Shown here in pieces: positions 10,351-19,238 of a stretch of DNA of 64,000 bases. The notes below the pieces were generated by a model. It made no database searches and had not been told where the DNA came from. It saw only the letters and a list, made by a program, of their open reading frames with translations. The number at the start of each line of letters is the position of its first letter. Position 1 is the first letter of the stretch. Position numbers and translations under genes: made by a program. The DNA is from Variovorax sp. S12S4. Lineage in GTDB: Bacteria; Pseudomonadota; Gammaproteobacteria; Burkholderiales; Burkholderiaceae_C. The stretch covers positions 3,325,001 to 3,389,000 of the forward strand of contig NZ_JALPKR020000002.1 in the NCBI RefSeq assembly GCF_023195515.1. Reading direction: 5' to 3'.

Positions 10351-11463
10351 GTGAAAAACATTATAGGTGCGAAGCGAAGCCCCGCGGCCGCTCCGAATCC
10401 CGCAGTTCCGGATCCCGCGGCCCAAAAGGCCGTGGTGGACGCCGCAGCGCCGCACGCTTCAATCAAATTCATTACCGTGGATGCGGAATCCGCGGGCCAG
10501 CGGCTGGACAACTTCCTGTTCCGCCACCTGAAGGGCGTGCCCAAGACGCATGTCTACCGGATCATCCGGTCGGGCGAGGTGCGCATCAACAAGGGCCGGG
10601 CGCAGGCCGAAACCCGCATCGAGGCCGGCGATGTGCTGCGGCTGCCGCCGGTGCGCATATCGCCGCGCGCCGAAGAGGGCGCCACGCCGCCAGCGCCGGC
10701 GCGCGAATTTCCGGTGTTGCTGGAAGACGACGCGGTGCTGGCCATCGACAAGCCTGCCGGCGTGGCGGTGCATGGCGGCAGCGGTGTGAGCTTTGGCGTG
10801 ATCGAGCAACTGCGTACCGCACGGCCGGCCGCCAAGTTCCTGGAACTGGTGCACCGGCTCGACCGCGAGACCTCGGGCATCCTGCTGGTGGCCAAGAAGC
10901 GCAGCGCGCTGGTGGCGCTGCAAGACCAGTTCCGCGACCGGGAAACGGGCAAGACCTATCTTGCGCTGGTCGAAGGCGCCTGGCCGGCCAACAAGAAGGT
11001 GCTCGATGCGCCGCTTGCCAAATATCTGCTGCCGGGCGACGGCGCCGGTGCCGGCGAACGCCGCGTGCGCGTGGTCGCCAAGGACCATCCCGACGCCATG
11101 CGCGCCGTCACGCTGGTGCGCGTGCTGGCGCGGCTCACGCTGCCGGGCGACGCCACGCCGCTGTCATTGCTGGCGGTCACCATCAAGACCGGCCGCACCC
11201 ATCAGATTCGCGTGCACCTTGCTTCGGCCGGCCATCCGATTGCGGGCGATGACAAGTACGGCGACTTCGAGCGCCAGCGCACGCTGCAAAAACTCGGCCT
11301 CAAGCGCATGTTCCTGCACGCCTGGCGCTTGCAGTTCAGCCACCCAGCGACCGGCGAGCGCGTGGCGCTGCAGGCCGGCCTGCCGCCTGAACTGCACGGC
11401 TTGATGCCCCCGCAGGCGCTCGAGGCGCTCGCCCAACATCCAACTCCCACGGCCAATGACTGA
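10351..11463 (+). CDS. rluC: 23S rRNA pseudouridine synthase, RluC type
   Basis: Converts specific uridines of 23S rRNA to pseudouridine; RluC targets 955, 2504 and 2580 in E. coli. The 370-residue protein has an Ala/Pro-rich leader, an S4 RNA-binding domain (about 48-105, GQRLDNFLFRHLKGVPKTHV and IRSGEVRINKGRA), then the catalytic domain with HRLDRETSGILLVAKK near residue 168, which carries the catalytic Asp, and TGRTHQIRVHLA near 285. The start is a GTG at 10351. It sits next to rne as in many proteobacteria and overlaps the following HAD gene by 8 bp. Confidence 0.93.
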   Translation: MKNIIGAKRSPAAAPNPAVPDPAAQKAVVDAAAPHASIKFITVDAESAGQRLDNFLFRHLKGVPKTHVYRIIRSGEVRINKGRAQAETRIEAGDVLRLPPVRISPRAEEGATPPAPAREFPVLLEDDAVLAIDKPAGVAVHGGSGVSFGVIEQLRTARPAAKFLELVHRLDRETSGILLVAKKRSALVALQDQFRDRETGKTYLALVEGAWPANKKVLDAPLAKYLLPGDGAGAGERRVRVVAKDHPDAMRAVTLVRVLARLTLPGDATPLSLLAVTIKTGRTHQIRVHLASAGHPIAGDDKYGDFERQRTLQKLGLKRMFLHAWRLQFSHPATGERVALQAGLPPELHGLMPPQALEALAQHPTPTAND

Positions 11464-12127
11464 TTCTTCCCGACCCCTGCGCTTCGATCTGATCGCCTTT
11501 GATTGGGACGGCACGCTTTACGACTCCACGCGGCTCATCGTGCGCTGCATTCAGGCGGCCGTGATCGACGTCGGCGGCGCCAAGCCCAGCGAAAACGATG
11601 CCGCCTGGGTCATCGGCCTGGGCCTGGCCGAGGCCCTGGCGCGCGCGGCCCCCGATGTGCCGAAGGAAAAATACGCCGAGCTCGGCGCGCGCTACCGCTA
11701 TCACTATCTGCAACACCAGGACGACCTGGTGCTGTTCGACGGCGTGCTGCAGATGATCGATGCCCTGCGCGCGCGCGGCCACAAGCTGGCCGTGGCCACG
11801 GGCAAATCGCGCCGCGGCTTGAACGAGGCGCTGAAGACGGTCGCGCTGCGCGACCGCTTCGATGCGTCGCGCACCGCCGACGAGACATTCGGCAAGCCGC
11901 ATCCGCGCATGCTGCTGGAACTGATGGAAGAGCTCGAGGTGCCGGCCGAACGCACCCTGATGATCGGCGACACCACGCACGACCTGCAGCTGGCGCTGAA
12001 TGCCGGATGTGCCAGCGTGGGCGTGAGCTACGGTGCGCACGAGCCCGAAAGCTTCGACGCGCTGAAGCCGCTGTTCATTGCCCACTCGGTGGCCAGCCTC
12101 GAGGCATGGCTCCTGGACAACGCCTGA
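11456..12127 (+). CDS. HAD-family hydrolase (phosphoglycolate phosphatase-like)
   Basis: A haloacid-dehalogenase-type phosphatase of 223 residues. Motif I FDWDGTLYDS (about 14-23) has the nucleophile Asp and the second Asp, motif II is VATGKS near 110, the motif III lysine lies in FGKPHP near 144, and motif IV is MIGDTTHD near 167. This makes it a complete subfamily IA enzyme close to Gph. The substrate cannot be fixed from sequence. The start overlaps the end of rluC (ATGACTGA), so the two are co-transcribed. Confidence 0.88.
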   Translation: MTDSSRPLRFDLIAFDWDGTLYDSTRLIVRCIQAAVIDVGGAKPSENDAAWVIGLGLAEALARAAPDVPKEKYAELGARYRYHYLQHQDDLVLFDGVLQMIDALRARGHKLAVATGKSRRGLNEALKTVALRDRFDASRTADETFGKPHPRMLLELMEELEVPAERTLMIGDTTHDLQLALNAGCASVGVSYGAHEPESFDALKPLFIAHSVASLEAWLLDNA

Positions 12128-12141
12128 GCGAAGATCTTGCG

Positions 12142-12513
12142 ATGAGCGAAGAAGAGCCCATTCCCCTTTGCAACGCCTCGGACCTGGTCGAAGGCAGCCT
12201 CGCCGTACCTTTCGACGTGGTCTACGGCGGCGAAACCTGCCGTGCTTTTGCGGTGCGCTTCGAAGGGCAGCCGCACGCCTACCTGAACCGATGCAGCCAC
12301 GTGGCCATGGAGATGGATTTCCAGCCCGACCGCTTCTTCGACGACAGCGGCCAGTGGCTGCTCTGCGCCACCCACGGCGCGGTCTACAAGCCGGACACCG
12401 GCGAATGCGCCGGCGGCCCGTGTCGCGGCGGCCTGGTGAAGATCGCCCTCAGCGAACGTGACGGCGTGGTGCACTGGCATACTGCCTGGAACCTCCATCC
12501 CCTGACCTTTTGA
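12142..12513 (+). CDS. Rieske [2Fe-2S] domain protein
   Basis: A 123-residue protein that is little more than one Rieske domain. CSH near residue 50 and CATH near 75 provide the two Cys and two His that hold the 2Fe-2S cluster, and GGPCRGGL follows. There is no signal peptide and no oxygenase catalytic domain, so it resembles ferredoxin-like components or stand-alone Rieske proteins of unknown partner. It lies 14 bp after the HAD gene and 2 bp before the S49 peptidase gene, in one probable operon. Confidence 0.88.
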   Translation: MSEEEPIPLCNASDLVEGSLAVPFDVVYGGETCRAFAVRFEGQPHAYLNRCSHVAMEMDFQPDRFFDDSGQWLLCATHGAVYKPDTGECAGGPCRGGLVKIALSERDGVVHWHTAWNLHPLTF

Positions 12514-12515
12514 CA

Positions 12516-13559
12516 ATGACCGACCCGAACCGCACGGAACCTGAAGGTTTTGATCCTTTTGAGCCGGCCACTCCCATTGCGTCTTCTCAAGGCGCGCCGA
12601 AAAACATGGCCAAAGACCCCACGCAGCGTCCCGGGTGGGAGCGCGCAACGCTCGAGAAACTCGCCTTCGCCTCCCTGAACGAGCAGAAGGCCGCGCGCCG
12701 CTGGAAGACCTTTACGCGTCTGTCGTGGCTCGCCTTCTTCATCTTCCTGGTCTGGCTGGCCATGTCGCGCAGCACGCCGAGCACCGCCAAGACCACGGCC
12801 CACACGGCGGTTGTCGAGATCAAGGGCGAAATTGCCAACGGCGGCGACGCGAGCGCCGAATTCGTCATTGCCGCAATGAAGACGGCCTTTGAGGACGAGG
12901 GCGCCAAGGGCATCGTGCTGCTCATCAATTCGCCCGGCGGAAGCCCCGTGCAGGCGGGCATCATCAGCGACGAGATCAAGCGGCTGAAGGCCAAGCACAA
13001 GAAGCCGGTGTATGCCGTGGTCGAAGAAACCTGCGCCTCAGCCGCCTATTACATTGCCGCCGCCACCGACAAGATCTTCGTCGACAAGGCCAGCATCGTC
13101 GGCAGCATCGGCGTGCTGATGGATGGCTTCGGCTTTACCGGCGTGATGGAAAAGGTCGGCGTCGAGCGCCGGCTGCTGACGGCCGGAGACAACAAGGGCT
13201 TTCTCGACCCGTTCAGCCCCATGAGCGATGCGCAGCGTGCGCACGCCCAGGCCATGCTGAACCAGATTCACCAGCAGTTCATCAACGTGGTGAAAAGCGG
13301 GCGGGGCGACCGCCTCAAGCTCGACACCCCCGGTCTTTTCAGCGGGCTGTTCTGGAGCGGCGAACAAGCTGTCGAGTTCGGCCTGGCGGATCAGCTGGGC
13401 AACGTGGACTACGTGGCACGCGAAGTCATCAAGGCCGAAGAGGTGACCGACTACACGCGACGCGACAACGTGGCCGAAAAGCTCGCCAAGAAATTCGGCG
13501 CCGCCATGGGCGACGCCACGGTGCGCTCGCTGCAGTCCGCCGCCCCGGCGCTGCGCTAA
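12516..13559 (+). CDS. sppA: Signal peptide peptidase SppA-like S49 protease
   Basis: A membrane serine protease of the S49 family that degrades leftover signal peptides. The 347-residue protein has a cytoplasmic N-terminus of about 70 residues, one membrane helix (LSWLAFFIFLVWLAM), then the protease domain. INSPGGSP is near residue 130, ETCASAAYYIA near 170 carries the likely catalytic Ser, and VGSIGVLMD is near 198. It is the short form of SppA, with one S49 domain rather than the double-length E. coli enzyme. An in-frame TTG at 12510 overlaps the stop of the Rieske gene; the ATG at 12516 is preferred. Confidence 0.92.
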   Translation: MTDPNRTEPEGFDPFEPATPIASSQGAPKNMAKDPTQRPGWERATLEKLAFASLNEQKAARRWKTFTRLSWLAFFIFLVWLAMSRSTPSTAKTTAHTAVVEIKGEIANGGDASAEFVIAAMKTAFEDEGAKGIVLLINSPGGSPVQAGIISDEIKRLKAKHKKPVYAVVEETCASAAYYIAAATDKIFVDKASIVGSIGVLMDGFGFTGVMEKVGVERRLLTAGDNKGFLDPFSPMSDAQRAHAQAMLNQIHQQFINVVKSGRGDRLKLDTPGLFSGLFWSGEQAVEFGLADQLGNVDYVAREVIKAEEVTDYTRRDNVAEKLAKKFGAAMGDATVRSLQSAAPALR

Positions 13560-13580
13560 GGCTGTTCCCCGGCGGCCGGC

Positions 13581-14738
13581 TCAGGCGGGCTGGTCGCCGC
13601 CGCTGTTCGTGTATCGGGCGGAGGCCGCAAGCGCCACGGCAAACACCACCACCACATACAGCGCGGCCGTCAGCGAGCTGGCTCGTGCCAGCAAGCCGAT
13701 GACTGCCGGCCCGGCCATGAACCCGAGATAGGCCACGGCCGAAACGGCGGCAATGCCGGTGGCGGGTTCGACGCCGGGCACGCGCGCCGATGCGCCGAAC
13801 AGAATCGGCACCACGTTGGCAAAACCGACGCCCACGCCCGCAAAGCCGATCAGCGCAAGCCACGGAAGATTCGTCAGCAGCACCAGCGTCATGGCCGCCG
13901 CCGCCAGCACGCCGCTGCCGAGCAGCAGCGCGGCCGGCGAAAAGCGGGCGCGCATGGCGTCGCCGCCGAAGCGCGCGGCCGCCATCGCCGCCGAGAAGCT
14001 CGCATACGCCAGCGCGGCCTGCTTTTGCGGGCTGCCGAGTTCCTGCTGCATGTAGAGCACGCTCCAGTCGTAGATGGCGCCCTCGGCAATCAGGCCCAGC
14101 GCCGCGAGCACGCCCAGCACCGCAAGCGCGCCGCGGGGCAGCCGGAATTTGCGGTCTGCGGCAGTTGCATCGCTTGCGGCCGGCGGGTTGGGCAGCATGC
14201 GCATCGAAGACACGGCCACCAGCAGCGCCATGGCGCCCGCAACCCACAGCAGGTGCGCCTGCGCGCCCAGGCCCGCGGCGAGTGCGGCGCTGCCGCTCGC
14301 GGCTCCGGCCATGCCGCCCAGGCTGAACATGCCGTGCATGCCGCTCATCAGCGGCGTGCCGCCATGCAGTTCGAGCTGCGCCGCTTCGGTATTGATGGCC
14401 ACGTCGAACACGCTGGTCACCAGGCCGAAGGCCGCCAGCAACGCCAGCAGGGCGAGGTAGCCGGGCATGGCGATGAGCCCGGCCAGCAGCAGTGCGTAGA
14501 CGCAGCCGCAGACGGCCGCCATGCGCCGGGGGCCGTGGCGCCCGATCCAGCGGCCGGCGCTGGTCAGGCCGTACATCGCACCGGCACCGGCGGCGAGCAT
14601 CGCGAGGCCGAGCTGGGCCTCGTCGATGCCGTAGTGGGCCTTGACCGTGGGCACGTGCACGCCCCAGGTTGCAAAGATGAAGCCGGAGGAAAAGAACTGC
14701 GCGCGAGAGGCCCAGCGGGTGCTGGCGGTGACCAGCAT
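13581..14738 (-). CDS. MFS transporter
   Basis: An integral membrane transporter of the major facilitator superfamily, 385 residues with about 11-12 hydrophobic helices. WASRAQFFSSGFIFATWGVH starts the first helix, SAGRWIGRHGPRR is the loop 2-3 signature with basic residues, and FDVAINTEAAQLE is in the fourth helix region, as in the YbjJ-like subgroup. The substrate is unknown. The ATG at 14738 lies 2 bp after the stop of the upstream methylase gene. The frame stays open far upstream into that gene only because the methylase carries a frameshift. Confidence 0.85.
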   Translation of the reverse strand: MLVTASTRWASRAQFFSSGFIFATWGVHVPTVKAHYGIDEAQLGLAMLAAGAGAMYGLTSAGRWIGRHGPRRMAAVCGCVYALLLAGLIAMPGYLALLALLAAFGLVTSVFDVAINTEAAQLELHGGTPLMSGMHGMFSLGGMAGAASGSAALAAGLGAQAHLLWVAGAMALLVAVSSMRMLPNPPAASDATAADRKFRLPRGALAVLGVLAALGLIAEGAIYDWSVLYMQQELGSPQKQAALAYASFSAAMAAARFGGDAMRARFSPAALLLGSGVLAAAAMTLVLLTNLPWLALIGFAGVGVGFANVVPILFGASARVPGVEPATGIAAVSAVAYLGFMAGPAVIGLLARASSLTAALYVVVVFAVALAASARYTNSGGDQPA

Positions 14739-14740
14739 CG

Positions 14741-15506
14741 TCAACGCCCGATCGCGAACACCGCGGGCAGGCGTTCGTCCGTAGCGGTACCGGGCGCCTT
14801 GGCGCGCCAGGCCTTCACTGTTTCGCTGCGCACGTGGGCGGTTGCCAGCGTGAGGCCGCGCGCCACCGCAAGGCGGGTGTTGTGCTGGAGCGTTTGCACC
14901 AGCGCCTGGAGCAGCGCGGCGTTGCGATAGGGGGTCTCGATGAAAAGCTGCGTCTGGCCGGTCTTGAGCGCCAGCGCCTCGAGCTCGCGAATGCGGCTTT
15001 GCCGCTCGCCCGGAGTCCTGGGGCAGGTAGCCGACGAAAGCGAAGTTCTGGCCGTTGAGGCCGCTCGCGGCCAGCGCCAGCAGCAGCGACACCGGGCCGG
15101 TGAGCGGCACCACGACAATGCCCAGGTCATGCGCGGCGCGTGCCACCGAAGAGCCCGGGTCGGCCACTGCCGGCATGCCGGCTTCGCTCAGCAGGCCGAT
15201 GTCATGGCCTTCGAGAGCCGCAGCCAGCAAGGGCCGGGCATCGAATTGGCCGGCGTGGTCGCCCTTCTTGTGCACTTCGCGCGGCAACTCCCGGATGTCC
15301 TGCGCCTGCAGGGGAGCCGCCAGCGGAACGACGGCATCGATCCGCTTCAGGTACGCGCGGGCCGACTTGGCGTTTTCGCAGATCCAGTGGGTAATGCCGG
15401 CGGCCGCCTGCAGCGTGCCGAGGGGCAGGGCGTCCTGAAGCGGTGCCTGGGTGTCGCAGCCGAAGTCGAGCGGCGCGGGTACGAGATAGAGCTTGCCCGG
15501 CGTCAC
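14741..15506 (-). pseudogene. RsmI-like SAM methyltransferase, broken by a +1 frameshift
   Basis: A tetrapyrrole-methylase-fold SAM methyltransferase related to RsmI (16S rRNA 2'-O-methylation) and to its shorter paralogues. The first 165 codons from the GTG at 15506 read LYLVPAPLDFG, LLSEAGMPAVADPG and PLTGPVSLLLALAASGLNG, then FAFVGYLPQDSG. Immediately after, the homology moves to another frame (GERQSRIRELEALALKTG, then LFIETPYRN, to the stop at 14741). One surplus base in the CCC at 15009-15011 would explain this; removing it gives an intact 254-residue protein. The GTG start overlaps the stop of maf. Real mutation or assembly error cannot be told apart here. Confidence 0.85.
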
Positions 15507-16083
15507 AGCAATTCGACTCCGGCGCAACGCAGCATGCGGCAGGTGCGAATCAGCGGCAGGCCGACCAGGGCGGTGGGGTCGTCGCTGTCAATGGCGCTCA
15601 GCAATGCGATGCCGAGTCCTTCGCTCTTGGCGCTGCCCGCGCAGTCGTAGGGCTGTTCGGCCTGCAAGTAACGCTCGATGGCCGCATCGTCGAGGTCCCG
15701 GAAAACGACCCGAACCGGCGCCAGGTCGCGTTCGACGAAGCCGGTAGCTTGGCAAACGACGGCCACGGCCGTCTGGAATATCAGCGTCTGGCCGCGCATC
15801 TTGCGCAATTGGGCCGTGGCGCGCGCGTGGTCGCCGGGCTTGCCGAGCGCCTCGCCGGCCAGGTCGGCCACCTGGTCCGAGCCGATCACCACGGCCTCGG
15901 GAAAGCGTGCGGCCACGGCGCGGGCCTTTTCAAGGCCAGGCGCTCGGCCAGTTCGCGCGGGGTTTCGCCGGGAAGCGCGGTTTCGTCGACATCCGGGGGC
16001 TGCACGTCGAAGGGCAAATGAAGGCGGTTCAGCAGTTCGCGCCGGTAGCGCGAGGTCGAAGCAAGAATCAGGGGGCGTTGCAT
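15503..16083 (-). pseudogene. Maf/YceF nucleotide pyrophosphatase, broken by a -1 frameshift
   Basis: Maf-family house-cleaning pyrophosphatase, YceF type (7-methyl-GTP). From the ATG at 16083 it reads PLILASTSRYRRELLNRL and PPDVDETALPGETP, then RELAERLAL. The frame is lost near 15927-15933, and homology resumes one frame over with EKARAVAARFPE, VVIGSDQVA and AGSAKSEGLG up to the stop at 15503. Adding one base restores a 193-residue protein of normal family length with all catalytic motifs. Unless repaired by frameshifting, the product would end about 25 residues after the break. The neighbouring methylase also has a single-base break. Confidence 0.85.
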
Positions 16084-16163
16084 GGAGACGATTGTGCGTG
16101 AGCCCGCAAGAGCCTTTGGCCGCACTGCGCCAATTCCCCGGCTGGCGCGCTAGACTGGTGCGG

Positions 16164-16721
16164 ATGAAGAGAGAATTTGTTCCCCAGCGGCTCGACGTGG
16201 CCGCCTTTGCCGCTGAAGCCGCGGTGCTTTCAGCTGGCGACCCGGTGCCTGATTACTCCCGGCTGGCGCAAGAACTGGCGGCGCCGGCCCCCGAAGCCCT
16301 GGTGCACTGGGAGGCAACCGGCGAACAGCGCACCGGCGCTGACGGCAAGGCCGAACCATGGCTGCATCTGGTGGCCGAAACGACGGTGCCACTGGTGTGC
16401 CAGCGCTGCCTGGCACCGGTTGATACGCTTGTTGCATCCGACCGCTGGTTCCGTTTTGTGGCCGATGAGGCCACGGCGGATGCGGAAGACGACGAATCCG
16501 AAGAAGACCTGCTGGTCGTGAGCCGCGATTTCGACCTGCATGCCCTCATCGAGGACGAGCTTTTGATGGAAATTCCCGTCATGCCCGTCCACGAGGTGTG
16601 CCCCACGCCAATCCAGCTTTCGTCCAGCGACGAGGACTTCAAGGCGGCCGAAGAGGCCAAGCCCAACCCGTTTGCGGTGCTCGGCGCGTTGCGTTCGCGC
16701 AAGCCGGAAGAGGGCAAGTAG
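16164..16721 (+). CDS. yceD: YceD family protein (DUF177)
   Basis: A 185-residue cytoplasmic protein of the DUF177 family, which is almost always found just upstream of rpmF; it has been linked to 23S rRNA accumulation in plants and bacteria. Visible features are VCQRCLAPV near residue 77 with the conserved Cys pair, a very acidic stretch (about 103-118) and a C-terminal [11 protein letters not shown] that matches the family end. It diverges from maf and lies about 145 bp before rpmF. Confidence 0.9.
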   Translation: MKREFVPQRLDVAAFAAEAAVLSAGDPVPDYSRLAQELAAPAPEALVHWEATGEQRTGADGKAEPWLHLVAETTVPLVCQRCLAPVDTLVASDRWFRFVADEATADAEDDESEEDLLVVSRDFDLHALIEDELLMEIPVMPVHEVCPTPIQLSSSDEDFKAAEEAKPNPFAVLGALRSRKPEEGK

Positions 16722-16741
16722 CCCTTTCTCGCAGGCTGGGC

Positions 16742-16747
16742 TATAAT
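16742..16747 (+). promoter_or_regulatory. Consensus -10 box upstream of rpmF
   Basis: A perfect TATAAT lies 121 bp before the rpmF start. No good -35 hexamer is found 16-18 bases upstream, so this is a candidate only. If used, it would give rpmF and the plsX-fab genes a promoter separate from yceD. Confidence 0.4.
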
Positions 16748-16867
16748 CATGGGCTTCGCGCGCGCCGCCGTGAGCAGCAAGACAGACAAAGGCATTCCAT
16801 ACATGCCCCTGTATTGCCACCGCAAGAGAGCGCATCCACTCACTCACCTAACAGTCCAGGAGCCATC

Positions 16868-17050
16868 ATGGCCGTCCAGCAAAACAAGAAGTCGCCTTCC
16901 AAGCGCGGCATGCACCGTTCCCACAATGCGCTGGTCGTGCCCGGCATTGCCGTGGAACCGACCACCGGTGAAACGCACCTGCGTCACCACATCAGCCCGA
17001 ACGGTTTCTACCGTGGCCGTCAGGTCCTCAAGAACAAGTCCGAAGCCTGA
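16868..17050 (+). CDS. rpmF: 50S ribosomal protein L32
   Basis: Small basic protein of the large ribosomal subunit, 60 residues. The sequence [20 protein letters not shown] is the typical L32 start, followed by [17 protein letters not shown]. This is the Cys-free form that does not bind zinc. AGGAG lies upstream of the ATG. It is followed at once by a terminator and then plsX, the usual bacterial order. Confidence 0.98.
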   Translation: MAVQQNKKSPSKRGMHRSHNALVVPGIAVEPTTGETHLRHHISPNGFYRGRQVLKNKSEA

Positions 17051-17069
17051 TTTCGCATCCCAAGGCCGA

Positions 17070-17110
17070 GGCCCGAAGCTACTTTTGCTGTAGCGTCGGG
17101 CCTTTGTTTT
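17070..17110 (+). terminator. Rho-independent terminator after rpmF, reaching the plsX start
   Basis: A 13-bp stem (17070-17082 with 17090-17102, one mismatch) with a 7-base loop is followed by TTTGTTTT at 17103-17110. It is a good intrinsic terminator 20 bp after rpmF. The T-run ends 1 base before the plsX start codon, so read-through would be needed for rpmF-plsX co-transcription. Confidence 0.8.
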
Positions 17111-17111
17111 G

Positions 17112-18209
17112 ATGGTTACGTCTTCCTCCTCCGAATCCTCCGCCGCGCCCGCCGCAATCACGCTTGCCGTCGATTGCATGGGTGGCGATCACGGGCCGCG
17201 CGTCACGCTTGCGGCCTGCCGCGCGTTTCTCGATCGGCATGCGGAAGCATCGCTGCTCCTGGTCGGCGCGCCCGCGGCCCTGGCCGCCTTCGGCGAGCAC
17301 CCGAGGGCGCGCATCGTTGCCGCCAGCGAAGTGGTGGGCATGGACGACCCGGTCGAGATTGCACTGCGCAAGAAGAAAGACTCTTCGATGCGCATCGCAA
17401 TCCAGCAGGTCAAGGACGGTGCCGCCCAAGCCGCCATCTCGGCCGGCAATACGGGCGCGCTGATGGCAATTGCGCGCTATCTGCTCAAGACGCTCGACGG
17501 CATCGACCGCCCAGCGATCGCTCCGCAACTGCCGAACATCAAGGGCGGCGCCACCACGGTGCTCGACCTGGGTGCGAATGTCGACTGCGACGCTGAAGAC
17601 CTGCTGCAGTTTGCCGTGCTCGGCTCGGCGCTGGTTTCCGCGCTCACGGGCAACGAGTCGCCTTCGGTCGGCTTGCTCAATGTGGGCGAAGAAGCCATCA
17701 AGGGCAGCGAAACAATCAAAAAAGCGAGTCAACTGCTTCGTACTGCAGCTAATTCCAAAGATCTCAACTTCTACGGAAACGTGGAAGGCAACGATATCTT
17801 CAAGGGCACGACCGACATCGTCGTGTGTGACGGTTTTGTCGGGAACGTTGCGCTGAAGGCGAGCGAAGGCGTCGCGTCGATGATCGGCGAATTCATTCGC
17901 GTGGAATTTTCGCGGAGCATTTTCACCAAGGCTGCGGCTATCGTTGCTTATCCGGTGCTAAAAGCGTTTAAAAATCGCCTAGATCATCGTCGTTACAACG
18001 GTGCGGCCTTGTTGGGCTTGCGCGGGCTGGTTTTCAAGAGCCATGGCTCGGCTGACGAAGTGGCTTTCGGCCATGCGCTGGATCGCGCTTATGATGCCGC
18101 TCGCAACAACCTGCTCGATCGCGTGCGGGCCCGCATCGCCCACGCCGCGCCTTTGCTCGCGCGGCAGGAGCCAGCGGTGCCGGCGGACGCGACGGCCCTT
18201 CACGCTTGA
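17112..18209 (+). CDS. plsX: Phosphate acyltransferase PlsX
   Basis: Makes acyl-phosphate from acyl-ACP, the first step of phospholipid synthesis with PlsY. Key segments: [17 protein letters not shown] near residue 18, [15 protein letters not shown] near 107, [16 protein letters not shown] near 238, and [20 protein letters not shown] near 293. The 365-residue length is normal with a slightly long N-terminus. Neither the ATG at 17112 nor the TTG at 17109 has a ribosome site, because the rpmF terminator fills that space. Two stretches (17711-17770 and 17941-17990) are much richer in A+T and rare codons than the rest. Confidence 0.94.
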   Translation: MVTSSSSESSAAPAAITLAVDCMGGDHGPRVTLAACRAFLDRHAEASLLLVGAPAALAAFGEHPRARIVAASEVVGMDDPVEIALRKKKDSSMRIAIQQVKDGAAQAAISAGNTGALMAIARYLLKTLDGIDRPAIAPQLPNIKGGATTVLDLGANVDCDAEDLLQFAVLGSALVSALTGNESPSVGLLNVGEEAIKGSETIKKASQLLRTAANSKDLNFYGNVEGNDIFKGTTDIVVCDGFVGNVALKASEGVASMIGEFIRVEFSRSIFTKAAAIVAYPVLKAFKNRLDHRRYNGAALLGLRGLVFKSHGSADEVAFGHALDRAYDAARNNLLDRVRARIAHAAPLLARQEPAVPADATALHA

Positions 18210-19186
18210 TGAGCCCTTATTCACGCATCACCGGCACTGGCAGCTATCTGCCTCCGCGCCGGGTGACCAATGACGACCTTGCCAAGGAATTGGCAACGCG
18301 CGGCATCGAAACCTCGGATCAATGGATCGTCGAGCGCACCGGCATCCATGCGCGCCACTTTGCGGCGCCCGAGGTGACGAGCAGCGATCTCGGCCTCGAA
18401 GCCGCCCGGCATGCGCTCGAGGCCGCCGGACGCAAGGCTGAAGAGATCGACCTGATCATCGTCGCCACGTCGACGCCCGACATGGTGTTTCCGTCGTCGG
18501 CCGCCATTCTTCAGAACAAGCTCGGCATTGCCGGCTGCCCGGCGTTCGACGTGCAGGCGGTGTGCAGCGGTTTTGTCTATGCGCTGACCGTGGCCGACGC
18601 CATGATCCGCACCGGCACCGCGCGTTGCGCGCTGGTGGTCGGCGCCGAGGTGTTCTCGCGCATTCTCGATTTCAACGACCGCACCACGTGCGTGCTGTTC
18701 GGCGACGGCGCCGGCGCCGTGGTGCTCGAAGCGAGCGAAGAGCCCGGCATCCTGGCGAGCGACCTGCATGCGGACGGCAAGCACGTCGGCATTCTTTGCG
18801 TGCCGGGCCATGTGTCCGGTGGCAACGTGCTGGGTACGCCCCTGCTGCATATGGACGGCCAGGCCGTGTTCAAGCTCGCAGTGCGCGTGCTCGAAGAAGC
18901 GGCGCGTGCCACGCTCGCAAAAGCCGGCAAGACCGACGCCGACATCGACTGGCTCATTCCGCACCAAGCCAACATCCGCATCATGGAAGGCACGGCCAAG
19001 AAGCTGAAGCTTCCGCGCGAGAAGCTCATCGTCACGGTCAACGAGCACGGCAATACCTCGGCCGCCTCGATTCCGCTGGCGCTCGACGAAGCGGTGCGCT
19101 CCGGCAAGGTGAAAAAGGGCGAAACCGTCATGCTCGAAGGCGTGGGCGGTGGCTTCACCTGGGGCGCGGTGCTATTGAATCTGTAG
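18209..19186 (+). CDS. fabH: Beta-ketoacyl-ACP synthase III
   Basis: Starts fatty-acid synthesis by condensing acetyl-CoA with malonyl-ACP. The 325-residue protein has the catalytic triad: Cys in [12 protein letters not shown] near residue 114, His in [11 protein letters not shown] near 252, and Asn in [12 protein letters not shown] near 282. The glycine-rich end [13 protein letters not shown] is typical. Its ATG overlaps the plsX stop by one base (TGATG), so the two are translationally coupled. Confidence 0.97.
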   Translation: MSPYSRITGTGSYLPPRRVTNDDLAKELATRGIETSDQWIVERTGIHARHFAAPEVTSSDLGLEAARHALEAAGRKAEEIDLIIVATSTPDMVFPSSAAILQNKLGIAGCPAFDVQAVCSGFVYALTVADAMIRTGTARCALVVGAEVFSRILDFNDRTTCVLFGDGAGAVVLEASEEPGILASDLHADGKHVGILCVPGHVSGGNVLGTPLLHMDGQAVFKLAVRVLEEAARATLAKAGKTDADIDWLIPHQANIRIMEGTAKKLKLPREKLIVTVNEHGNTSAASIPLALDEAVRSGKVKKGETVMLEGVGGGFTWGAVLLNL

Positions 19187-19238
19187 CGCATTGCGGCGCC
19201 CGCGTGGGGCCGCAGTGCGACATGACGCGTTTAAAACA

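Noticed and set aside
12510..12515. TTG at 12510 as sppA start
   Set aside because: Adds two residues overlapping the Rieske stop; the ATG at 12516 is simpler, though the TTG cannot be excluded.
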